From contig JAHYIO010000028.1 in NCBI GenBank assembly GCA_020543525.1, forward strand, positions 744,001 to 808,000: a stretch of 64,000 nucleotides of DNA, written 5' to 3'. This document shows, in pieces, positions 46,015 through 56,558 of this stretch (position 1 is the first letter of the stretch; each line of letters starts with the position of its first letter). A program made the translations under genes and the position numbers. Below the pieces are notes generated by a model, which worked only from the letters and a program-made list of their open reading frames with translations, was not told the DNA's origin and did no database searches. The stretch is from Coriolopsis trogii (taxonomy: Eukaryota > Basidiomycota > Agaricomycetes > Polyporales > Polyporaceae).

Positions 46015-46287
46015 GCTGAGCAGACAAGAAAGGATAGTGGACTACAAGTACAGATCGATCCTCAGGCAGAGTCGTGGCAAAGTGAGAGGGATGAGTTTGA
46101 CAATGAGAGCAAGCGAAGCTACACACCGAGACTGTGACCTCACTGACCACGTAGCTTCTACCGCGATCACGTGCCTCATCAAAGCGCGTCGCGTCACGCA
46201 CATTCCAGAGGTTTCTCATGAGGATTGGATGGGGATTCAGAGTGCTCGACCAAATTACTGTACATACACCCCCGCAGACTGCTGGGC
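46015..46287. other. Short intergenic region
   Basis: 273 bp between the Derlin start and the stop of the biotin carboxylase gene, both on the minus strand. Confidence 0.5.
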
Positions 46288-48633
46288 CTACAACTTTGCC
46301 ATATTGCTACCTCCGCTCTCCAGTACACACAATAAGGTACCTTCGGGAATGACCGCACCGATCTCAACACCCCTGCCCAGTCTAACCACCTTCCCACTCG
46401 AGGGCGCGTTCACAACGCTCTCCATCTTCATGACGCTCACAACGACCAGAGGCTCCCCTTCACGGATGAAACCGGCCAAACTGGGCGACGCGAGCGCAGG
46501 ATGGAGCTCAACGACCTTGCCCGCCAATGGACAAGCGATGTGCGTTGCATCTCGCGGATTGGCGAACTCAAACTGTACGGACGTCACCATGGACGATAGT
46601 TGCATGATGGAGAAAGCGAGGGGTACAGAGGAGAGAGATGTCGCGATCGTCCCGGAAAGCTCGTTCGGGAAGGCGTTATGGCCGATGGTGGAGAGGACGA
46701 CGTTGTGTTTCTGTGCCGCGGAAGACGAAGAGTCCGATGGGGAAATAGACAGCTGGAAGGATGCGCCAGGCTGGAGGAGGATGGTCCCAGTCGCGCCTTC
46801 AGGACCACCAGGGGCGGCATGACGGGTTTCGGCAGAGAAACTGGCAGAGCCTGCAATTTGGCTGTGACGCTCACGCACGAGCTCCTCCTTTCCGCGTTGC
46901 AACACGTCGTCGAGACTCGCCTCCAACCATCGAGTATGCACGCTCCCTTGGCGCCAATCTGGATGAGCGACGACTCCCGCGAGTAACTCGAGGTTGGTCT
47001 TCACTTCCCCGCGAATCCGTATCTCGCGAACCGCTCTCCGCGCCTTCGCAGTGACTTCTTCCAGTGTGCCGGCATGTACGATGAGTTTCGCTAGAAGCGA
47101 ATCAAAGTCAACACCAACGGTCCAGACAATGTCTCCGTCGGGGGCATGAGGGCCAGTGGAGAGCCAGGTATCGACGCGAACTCCTGTACCGGCGGGCCAT
47201 GAGACTCGTGCTGGCTGTATGGTGCCCGGGGACAACCGGAAAGACGCGTGTGGGTCCTCCGCAACAAGTCGTAACTGGATGGCATGGCCACGAGGGGAAA
47301 ATGTAGCGTGTCCCGGGAGTACATCGACAAGAGACGTCCCTGGCAACGAAAGGAGGAGCTGCATGCGAACGAGATCGACACGCATAATCTCCTCTGGAGG
47401 TGAAGCGTGAGCTGCATCGCAAATGTTTCACCCCTTGCCGATTCCTACCTGTGACAGTATGCTCAACTTGAATCCTAGGATTCACTTCCAGGAACACCCA
47501 ATGATGAGAGTGCGCATGGACAAGAAACTCGAAGGTGCCTAAACCGGCATAACGGAGATGTCGAGCCATCTTCAGCCCGGCATCAAGCACCGGTTCGATG
47601 AGTTGACGTTCCAATGTTGAGGGTGCCAGCTATCGAAATCAGGCGTCAACCACGGTCAACACAAGCAGCTGAATCCGTAGCACGGACCTCAACTATCTTC
47701 TGGAACCTGACTACTTCAGTCAAACGGCCTGTGATGCCATATGTTACACATACCTCCTCTGCACGCTGCATTCTCGTTCCCATAGGTGTATAACATTCCC
47801 TCGCCCGTCCCCTACGACCTGCACTTCAATATGCTTCCAACCTGGTCCTACAAGAGCCTTTTCTACGAATATTTGTTTCGATGGACTCTCTCCTAAGCAC
47901 CTGCTTGCCCAGAAGCAATGAGCAGTGAGGATCATGAGGCCCATGTGGCCAGTGAGGGAACGCGTACCTCTTGTATGCGTGTTCAATCTCAGTAGCAGAG
48001 TTCACGATACGAATACCACGACCACCCCCTCCATCCAGCGCCTTTATGATGACAGGAAAGGGTTCGCTGCCAAGACTTGCAACAAAACCTTGTACATCAG
48101 CAGCGGAAGAAACACGAACGCCAGGTGCCACGGGAACACCGAGTGATGTCGCCAGTTCGCGGGACTGCATCTTGTCAGAAGCGATCTTTAGGGTTTCAAT
48201 TGAAGGCCCGATGAAGGTGACCTCGTCCTGTGCGAAGAACGACGCAAACTCCGGGCTTTCGCTGAGGAAGCCATAGCCTGGATGGACGTGAGTGCAGCAT
48301 GTTCTGTCCAAAGGCGGGCATACTTAGCATCATACAACTGTCGGAAGGGAGCATTCTGTCTCACCGATGTGCGATCTCTGAGAGATGTCCCGGGTCCATG
48401 TACCGCGCCGGGCTATCCAGAACGACAGCCTCATCTGCATAGGAGGCGTGCGACGCGTCCTTTTCGGTGAAAAGCGTCACAGTACGCCATCCTAATTCTG
48501 CAGCAGAGCGACATATGCGGATAGCGACTAGAAACGGGATTGCGTTGGAAGATGTGTCGCCGAGCAAGGAAAGATGCTATGTAAGAAACTCACTTTCGCC
48601 TCGATTGGCAATCAGCACCTTGGGTACACCCAT
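46288..48633 (-). CDS. Biotin carboxylase-BCCP subunit of an acyl-CoA carboxylase
   Basis: ATP-dependent carboxylation of its own biotin, the first half of a two-subunit carboxylase. Seven exons: 48633-48594, 48527-48365, 48303-47968, 47900-47754, 47706-47688 (19 nt), 47629-47449, 47393-46288; 663 residues. N-terminal [39 protein letters not shown]-grasp loop GGGGRGIR at 159-166; [30 protein letters not shown] at 283-292. The C-terminus holds a BCCP domain with biotinyl Lys in VSVMKMES (about Lys618). It starts directly at the fold with no mitochondrial presequence, so a cytosolic location is inferred. It lacks the sequence feel of methylcrotonyl- or propionyl-CoA carboxylase alpha. The divergent neighbour at 48862 encodes the matching carboxyltransferase. 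Confidence 0.92.
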
Positions 48634-48861
48634 GGTCTTCTCTATGTCAATCTCACGATAAAGCCTCTTCACCAACAAGAGATAGGACGGCCTCTGGGGT
48701 ACATACGTAGTTGTCGGTGCAACAGTTGCCCCTAAGGCTATAGTATTGGCAGCGTGAGAGGCCCGTGATTCTGAACGGCGACCATCGTGACCCGTGTCTT
48801 CAGTCCAGAAGTCATATGCGATGTCGCCAAACACGGTTTGCCATCATAGACTGCGTCGAGC
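48634..48861. promoter_or_regulatory. Bidirectional promoter of the carboxylase pair
   Basis: Only 228 bp separate the two divergent start codons. This suggests shared regulation of the two subunits. No TATA box is evident in either direction. Confidence 0.6.
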
Positions 48862-51322
48862 ATGTCGAGAGTTTCCGCAAAGTCAGAGGCAACGTCCGCA
48901 GAGGAGACGTCCGAGAGGAAGGAGCACAAGGAGCTCGAGCCGCCTGGCCCTGTTGGCGTAAACGATGACGGCGTGACCTGGAAGGTACTCATCTCTTCGC
49001 GTTCAACCGCCCTCTACCATACACTCCTTCGCTCACCATCTCATACTGCAGCATACTGTTGCAGGGATTCGAAAGACGCAGAGCGTCATTACGACTCCGA
49101 ATCCCAGAGATCCTGGCTATGCGCGACAGAAACAGAATGGCAAACTTTGGGTGCGCGAGAGGCTACATGCGCTCCTCGATCCTGGGTCTTTCAACGAAGT
49201 TGGTTCCCTAACAGGGAAGCCTGTTGTCGACGAGAAGACGGGCAGTCTCAGGGAGTATATACCTGCGTGAGTCCTCACAACAGTCACAACATTGTCATTC
49301 TACCCTGTGTTTACTTTCTGGCTGCGGTGGATGATACAGAAACATGGTGATAGGATGGGGTCGTGTTAATCACAGGAAGGTGTTCGTCACTGCTGACGAC
49401 TTCAGTGTCCGTGGTGGTCATGCAGACGGTGGAATCCAAGGGAAAGCGGCCTTTGGGGAGGTGAGTCTCATTGCTAGAATCTCAAGTCACTGAGAGCAAA
49501 CGTCAAACCTGCAGGCCTTGGCTACTCAACATAGAGTTCCATTGGTACGCTCCCGTTCATTGTCTTGACTGTGACATTGAGCTATAATCTGGATGTTCAA
49601 GATAAGGCTGCTGGATGGCTCAAGTGGTGGAGGCAGCGTTGTTACTTGTATGCACCATACTCACACGTAAACCACGGGATGGGACTGACTGACTGGTTTC
49701 TTGTAGATCTCACCTCTGGCGCGACATACATTCCTCCACTGGCTGGACTTGGGCAAAGTATGACTGCGATGTCGGTTGTACCTATCGTCAGCGCTCTCCT
49801 CGGTCCTGTTGTTGGTTTAGGCTCTGCCAAAGCCGTCACAAGTCACTTCAGGCAAGTCCCCCATTCGCCCGAGTCGCTCATTTTAGTCGTATTTACCATT
49901 CATCGGACAGCGTGATGGTCAGGGGGTTGAGTCAGGTAGGCCACAATGTTCAGAAAGAGGAAACAGGGGGAGGGCTTAAATGTGCTCCGCGCATACACAT
50001 AGCTCTTTGCCGCAGGCCCTCCGGTGGTCAGACAAGCTACCTTCGAAGACCTCTCGAAGGAGCAACTGGGAGGTTGGGAGATCCATGGACGGAATGGAAC
50101 TGTGGACAACATAGCCGTGTCAGAATTGGACGCCTTTCGCCAGATCCGCACCTTCCTTTCCTTCATGCCAACCTCTATCTGGGCTCTCCCACCCATCCAC
50201 GAATCGACGGATTCCGCAGATAGACGAGAAGAAGCACTGATTGGTATCATTCCTCGGAGGCGTGCAAGGACATACGATATCCGGCTACTTATACGGCTCA
50301 TCGTTGACGTGGATGTCCCGGCTTCCTATGACCACATCGAAAAGGGGGAGAGAACTCAGACTTCGTTCTTCGAAATCGGCGCAACGTGGGGCAGGTCAAT
50401 AGTCACCGGGCTCGCGAGACTGCGAGGAAGGCCTGTTGGTATCTTGACAAGCGACTGTACAGTCGGAGGAGGTGCCCTCGACGCTCTAGGCAGCCAGAAG
50501 GCTGCGCGTTTCGTCAACCTCTGTGACCACTTCGGGTGAGGACCCTTGACTCTATATTTGTATGTATCAACTGACCTGGTCGTCATTAGCATACCCCTAT
50601 TGAATCTTGTAGACCAGCCAGGCTTTGCTATCGGTAGGTGCCTCGCATTGGCCTCCTGTCAGATTCATCAAGTGACTGTTTTCGACAAACAGGCTCGGCA
50701 GCCGAACGTATGGCTACCATTCGTCATGGCGTGGCCATCATGTCCGCGCTATACCACGCAACAGTACCTATTTACACCGTCATCATTAGGCGGTCGTTCG
50801 GCGTCGCAGGTGGTGCGCTTTCCGACCCAGGAGATGGGTTGAACACCCGAGTGGCCTGGTAAGTCATCCCACGTCTCTTGTCGGCACTCTCCTGGACCCT
50901 AGGATGCTCACCACGCTTTCTCCCATGTCTCAACTCTGATTAGGCCGTCGGCGGACTGGGGTAGCCTACCCCTCGAAGGCGGCATTGAAGCCGCATACAA
51001 GCGGCAGCTCGATAGCGCGCCCTCCCCAGCGGCGCGCGAGCAGATGATGCGGGACCTGCTGGCCAAGTTCGAGCACGTCCGCGACCCAATCCGTACCGCT
51101 CGTCTCTTCGGGATTGAGGAGATCATAGATCCTCGCGATACGCGACCCCTGATATGCGAGGTATGTGCTTCGGTTGAGGGACCTCATGAGCGAATTTGTC
51201 CACGCATGACTGACGGGGTTGCACAGTGGATCGTGCATGCGTATGAGACTCTGTTGCCAACGAGGCTGGTAGCTCAGCAGGCGTCCGCAGGGTTAGCGAG
51301 GAGAACGAAGTATAAGTTGTGA
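48862..51322 (+). CDS. Carboxyltransferase (beta) subunit of an acyl-CoA carboxylase
   Basis: Transfers carboxyl from carboxybiotin to an acyl-CoA. Twelve exons: 48862-48984, 49064-49266, 49340-49460, 49515-49544, 49602-49647, 49707-49851, 49911-49935, 50003-50535, 50590-50633, 50693-50858, 50944-51160, 51227-51322; 582 residues. N-lobe: KLWVRERLHALLDPGSFNEV, DFSVRGGHADGGIQGKAAFG, IRLLDGSSGGGSVV, LGPVVGLGSAKAVTSHF. C-lobe: PLLNLVDQPGFAIG, AERMATIRHGVAIMSAL, SFGVAGGALSDPGD and WPSADWGSLPLEGG. The last differs from the usual WPxAxxGVMGxEGA, so the acyl substrate is uncertain. The intron after 49851 has a GC donor. An in-frame stop at 48847 fixes ATG 48862. No presequence is apparent. Confidence 0.92.
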
Positions 51323-51690
51323 CTAGGAGTAGGAATTCGGATTCACAGGCCTGTCTGAAGACGGTGTAGCATGCACCGCCATATCGCGTCGAAGAGTATT
51401 TTGTTCTCAACTGCTGGCTTCCGACTGAATATCTGACTACGATTTGGAAAGTCTAGAAAGCGATGCGATGTATATACATATTCATCAGTAGATTGCTATG
51501 CGACGACTCAGTCCGATTAGAATTCCACCTCCAATCCAGCACAACAAGCCCACCGTACCAAGTGTCCGTGTGCGAGGAGCGACGGAAGGGAGGTGGTCAA
51601 GGTATAACCTACTCGTACAAGCGAGAAACGAAAGGGTTCGGTCAAGATTTCAAGAGCACGTATATGGGGTCGTATCATAGATCGTTAGGG
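51323..51690. other. Intergenic, convergent 3' ends
   Basis: 368 bp with no recognisable feature. Confidence 0.5.
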
Positions 51691-53575
51691 TCATGCCTGC
51701 ACGGCCTTCGCGCCCTCCGGGACCGCATCCTCTAGCTTGTAGTCTCCCTTCTCCTGGAGTTCTTCCTCAACCGCTTTACGGCCTTCCTCTGTGAGCTTCG
51801 GTATTCCGGTTGTGATATCCGCCTCGAAGTATTTCGGCACAAAGCTGGGAACGCAGTGAGCCAGTGTCCCACCAAAATGCTTGCAATGATACTTACGTAG
51901 CCCCCTTACGTTTCAGTTCAGCAGCGTCGTCGCGCTGCTTCTGCTCGATGGCGAGCTTGTGCTTTGTCGCCTCGCTGTACTCCTTCTTTACCAACTTGTC
52001 CGTGACATTCTCCCACAGCTTGCGACTCTCGTTCGGCAGCTGCTTCTCCAACGGGCGCACGGTCTTCGGAATGACGTGCAGCGTGCTCACGTCCAGGAGC
52101 GTCGCATACTCGCTGTCGGGAGCATCCACGCGCTTCCAACGGATCCGACCGCGCCAGGAGCCGTCGAACACGGCGAGCACGCGGTCCTTGGGGACGTGCT
52201 TCACCCGGTTCCACTCTTCGTGAACGGTTTCCTTGGGGTCGTAGGTGTGGATGACGCCCTCCAAGAGGAAGTGAGCCTTGCCAAGCCACGACTCCTCCTT
52301 GTATTCAATGACCGCGCGCAGCTTCTGTCCGTCCTTGCCGCCAGAACAAGTGATGATCGTCGAATCACCCACAGTGACATAGAACGATCCGCGCAACACC
52401 CCATTTACGGACGCGACAGGGTGGGTGATGTGGTACATCTCGCCCGCGCCGGGTTCGCCCGTTATGCGGACGAAGATGCCTTTGTTGAACGAGCCAGGCG
52501 CCACGCGCACGGTCGTGCCGGAGACCTTGGCAGAGATCTGGTCAATGCCGGTGAGCTCGAGGTGCCGGCTCGGGCACGCAGCATAGTATGCCGAGACAGG
52601 AGGGTGGTGAGACACCTGCTCTGTTAGGTAGACGATGCGAAGGCGCGGCTTATCCGCAGCGGCCTCGTCCGCCTCCACCAAGTCTGCTGCGCCCGAGGCT
52701 CTGTCGTTGGCGAGGCTGAGGCTGGACATACCAGCTTCGATGTTGCTCTCGACGAGCTCAGGGGAGGTAGATGGCGTACTCTTGGCGGTCGCAGAGTATC
52801 CTCTGGACATGAAGCTAAGGCCGCTGAATCCGCTCTTCCCGCTCCTGCCGCTCTTGACACTGCCACTCTCGGAGAGAGAGGGATGGATGATGTCGGGTGC
52901 CGAGACGGCTGCGGACGAGAAGAAGTACGAAGACGAGGGCGCAGGGTCGGGGGCAGGGGGGGAAACATAGAGATGCTGGATGGGGGGCTCGTTGGGATCC
53001 GAAGGATAGTCTACGGGGACTACGTCCCAATGAGAACGGAAGTGCTCGCCAAGCACGGAATTGTAGGGTTTGCAGACTTTGCCTCTCTGAACGTCGTGTC
53101 AGAGGTAGCTAAGATGGAGGGGGAGAAGGCACTCACGATAAACTTGAGGTCCTTGGAAAAGGTAAATCTGAGCACGGCCAGCATACGCTCGAACGGATCA
53201 TCGGAATCATTGATGCTGTAGTCAAGAGTTACGCGTAGGTTTAACGAGGTCTGTGGTCAGAACTTTCGACTCACGCAGCGAATAGGTCTGGTCTGTCCAA
53301 GTAGTGCCAGTACTCCAAGTTCGGAATGGGCTCCAAGAGCGATGCGGGCAGTGAGAGACGCCTGTTACACATTCTGGGACACGTCCAGGTGTAGTGAGGG
53401 ACTGGAAGACATACATAGCAGCAATATCCTTCACGCCCAAACACTTCTTGACGAGCTGGACTATCATCTTGAGCTTTCCGCTTTCACCGGTGTCACCAGA
53501 GTCTGGGACGGAGATGGGCTGTCCGGGAGCATCCTCGTCAAGAGGGTTGATGTCGTTCTTGTCTGTGGAGGCCAT
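51691..53575 (-). CDS. Oxysterol-binding protein homologue (ORD-only, Osh6/Osh7-like)
   Basis: Lipid transfer between ER and other membranes. Five exons: 53575-53415, 53361-53275, 53215-53137, 53086-51897, 51844-51691; 556 residues. Landmarks: SLPASLLEPIPNLEYWHYLD (lid/binding entry region), FTFSKDLKFIRGKVCKPYNS, VLGEHFRSHW and the family signature EQVSHHPP at about 265-272. KRVDAPDSEYATLLD and the charged C-terminal helix also fit. There is no PH or ankyrin domain. A Ser/Ala-rich insertion of about 105 residues (about 150-257) lies inside the ORD between LGEHFRSHW and the signature. The Osh6/7 assignment is an inference from the N-terminal part; Osh4-type is the alternative. Confidence 0.92.
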
Positions 53576-54192
53576 AATGTATAAACCGACAGAGGGGGGG
53601 AAGGAAAGAAAAGAGCAACGACCGCTTGCGACGACGAAGGAGTCGAAGGAGGAGACGGGATGAGAGGCGCAGAGGCTCTGAGGTGATTGATTGTAGGCAA
53701 CCCGATTACATAGTCTATATACTACTCCATCCACGTGGCTCCTACAGCGCACCGGCTCATTCGGTCACGTACTTGTTGGCAGTTCAACCTCGACTCATCT
53801 CGAAAGCTCTGCAGCATCGAATAGCAAGTCGCAGTTGCTGTTAGGCCTGTTCTCCCCGATTTTGGTTTATCGCTGAGTTTCATGGTGACCCTCCGGTGCC
53901 ATCGAAATATCGCCGTGATACATCTATTTGGGGGGCCCGATCCCGACTACATAGCTTGCATTGACATCTGGCAAATATCCAGACTTCTGGCCATCTGTCG
54001 TTCGTGTTGAGGACAGAATTCTGACTCTGAGGCAGACTAAGTCAAGAAGCGAAGAAGAGACACGTGACCATCACCTGTGCGGCGCTTCTTGAAGAAGTTC
54101 TTGGAATTCTTCAATATCACTTGGCCTGTTCCTCCCCTGAAGGATTTCTGTAGGAGTTTGCAGGTTACTACTGAAGGCAATCAAAACAAAAG
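53576..54192. other. Intergenic region
   Basis: Upstream region of the OSBP gene and downstream flank of tRNA-Val, with two T4 runs on the minus strand after the tRNA as likely Pol III stops. Nothing else recognised. Confidence 0.5.
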
Positions 54193-54294
54193 TGGTTCGA
54201 CCCGGGTTCGAACCGGAGACCTCCTGTGTGCACCAAGATTTGATGGTTCAAACCCTTGTGAGACAGACGTGATAACCAACTACACCATCGAACC
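54193..54294 (-). tRNA. tRNA-Val (anticodon CAC) with 28 nt intron
   Basis: Minus-strand acceptor GGTTCGA pairs with TCGAACC, discriminator A. The D-arm GTGTAGTTGGTTATCAC matches fungal tRNA-Val. Anticodon stem TCTGT/ACAGG has loop CTCACA + C after removing a 28 nt intron following position 37. T-arm is TCCGG-TTCGAAC-CCGGG. Mature length is 74 nt. Confidence 0.94.
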
Positions 54295-54414
54295 CTGCAT
54301 GGTTATTTAATACCAAATATTATTCAAGTCATAAGACACAACTTAAGTCATGGATTTACGGAATGTGGATTTGCTTCAATCATTCAATGCTTGTGCATGA
54401 ACTTGAAGGTCACG

Positions 54415-56170
54415 ATGGCCTACAACATAGCGTAAGTCTCACATCCAGCTCGCTCAGCAATGATTGAACTCGTCAAGCAGCATGATTTGCGACTTTTTCC
54501 ACCCCAATGTTGGCGGGGTAGAGAGCCACATCTATATGCTCAGCGCCAACCTCATCCGCCGCGGTCACAAGGCATGTTGCACGGCCCAGCTTACAGTGCG
54601 ACCCTGTCACTCACTGTGTTAGTTAGGTTATTGTCATAACTCATAGTCATCCTCCTGACCGAGTGGGCATACGGTGGCTGCTGCCATCACTCAAAGTCTA
54701 CTATCTACCCTTTCCCACCATTGCCTCGTCAGCGACCTTGCCCAACTACTTCACATTCCTGCCATACTTTCGGACTATCGTCATAAGGGAGAATATTCAG
54801 CTTGTTCATGGGCATGCCGGTCTTTCTTCCTTGGCGCAGGAAGGGATTCTGCACGCTCACCTCTTGGGCGTGAGGACGTGTTTCACGGACCACAGTCTGT
54901 TTGGCTTTGACGATGCCGCGAGCATCCTCACAAACAAGCTCCTGGAGGCGGCCTTGCGGAACGTGGACGCAGCTATATGCGTATCACATACTGGGTAGGT
55001 GAAGAACTGTACCTATGGTCCACTATGTCTGACCGGATTACAGGCGAGAGAACACTGTACTGCGGGCGAGGTTACTCCCGGATATTGTTCATGTCATCCC
55101 GAATGCACTTGTTGCTGACCAGTTCAAACCCGCTCCTACGCCACCCTCTGGGGACACTAGTGAGTGGGTTTTCATTTCGATGAACGTCTTATGCTGATAT
55201 TAACACGGCGAATAGTCACTGTAGTCGTGGTATCTAGGTTAGCGTACAGGAAGGGTATAGACCTCCTCATCGCCACTGCTCCCCGTATCTGCAAACTCTT
55301 CCCCAACGTTCGCTTCCTCATCGGTGAGTCCAACGTACAAATATACATGCCATATGTGACGCGTCCTATCAAGGTGGCGACGGACCGAAGATGATCGACC
55401 TGCTCCAAATGCGCGAAAAATATCTACTACAGGATCGCATTGAAATATTGGGACCAGTCCGTCATAGCGACGTTCGAGACGTAAGTGATGTGCGATATAG
55501 ATCGGGCGGTTTGATCAACTCATGGCAGGTACTTGTGCAAGGGTCTATCTTCATGAACACGTCTTTGACCGAGGCTTTTGGCATAGCCATATTGGAAGCG
55601 GCCTGTGCTGGCCTATACGTCGTGTCTACCAGGGTTGGAGGCGTGCCAGAAATTCTTCCGGAAGACATGATCTCCTTCGCCAACCCCGATGAGGATGGTC
55701 AGTGTATTCCACGGCTATTTATACTCTATTGTTGACATACTAGATCCCTAAAGACGTGGTGCGGGCGATGTCAGAAGCTATCAAGATTGTCTCCGAAGGA
55801 AAGCACGATCCGCAACGCGGACATAAGCTTATCAGGGATTTCTATGACTGGAGCGAGATCGCGCAGCGGACGGAGGTTGTTTACGACTCCATCATGAAGT
55901 CTCCCCCATACGACTTCTGGACGCGCATGTACCGGTTGGTCTTCCCGATTATAGTAGTCTCACGGCTCGTGGCTAACAGCTTACAGGACTCTGGACATAG
56001 GTCCTGTCGCAGGGATTATCTTCGCTATAATTCTTGTCGTCGACTGTTTGTTCTTCAAGATCCTCGAGTGGTGGCTACCTGAAGATAAATCAGACACAGT
56101 TCAGGCGCAGTGGAGCACTAACGATTTCAGGACGGTAAGCCGGATTCTGCGGATGTGCGGTCGTGGCTAG
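54415..56170 (+). CDS. GPI3: GPI N-acetylglucosaminyltransferase catalytic subunit (PIG-A/Gpi3)
   Basis: First step of GPI-anchor synthesis on the cytosolic face of the ER: GlcNAc from UDP-GlcNAc to phosphatidylinositol. Nine exons: 54415-54431 (17 nt), 54481-54571, 54627-54994, 55044-55159, 55216-55323, 55374-55480, 55529-55697, 55754-55934, 55987-56170; 446 residues, near the yeast length. Landmarks: [65 protein letters not shown] and the GT4 EX7E motif in [14 protein letters not shown]-terminal membrane anchor ([15 protein letters not shown]) follows. The second intron has a GC donor. The last residues are uncertain because a further splice at 56134 is possible. Confidence 0.95.
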
Positions 56171-56558
56171 TTGCTCAACAGTGCTGCAGGTCGTTTCGGA
56201 GGCATGCAGTAACGCAGCCACACATAGGAACACCTTGCCTTGACCTTGACTGTCAACGCTCTATGCATATTCGTATCCCTCTCCTTCAAGACATTGCTAT
56301 CCTCTCCCCTCGAAGCTACTGAAGCGAAGTAGGCAGGCCGCTGGTCTCTTTCGCGAGGCTTCCATTATATATCTCACGCGCCATTACGTTCACTGAGCGC
56401 TGCTGGCACCCTGGTCGGCTTCCGGACCGTCGCCGTGACCACACACGTGCTGACTGAACGAGTAATCATCCAAACATTCAACCACACTGCATCACCGTAT
56501 CAAGCTTTCGTTTACACGCCCTCCTTCGACCTATCCTCGCACCATCCTCGGGACCGCG
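56171..56558. other. Intergenic region
   Basis: 388 bp: 3' flank of GPI3 and promoter of the permease. Nothing else recognised. Confidence 0.5.

Noticed and set aside
48738..48992. Minus-strand frame starting MSTFQVTPSS, considered as a first exon of the biotin carboxylase
   Set aside because: It overlaps the first exon of the carboxyltransferase and ends in a stop before the biotin carboxylase start; the promoter-sized gap makes a direct start at 48633 simpler.
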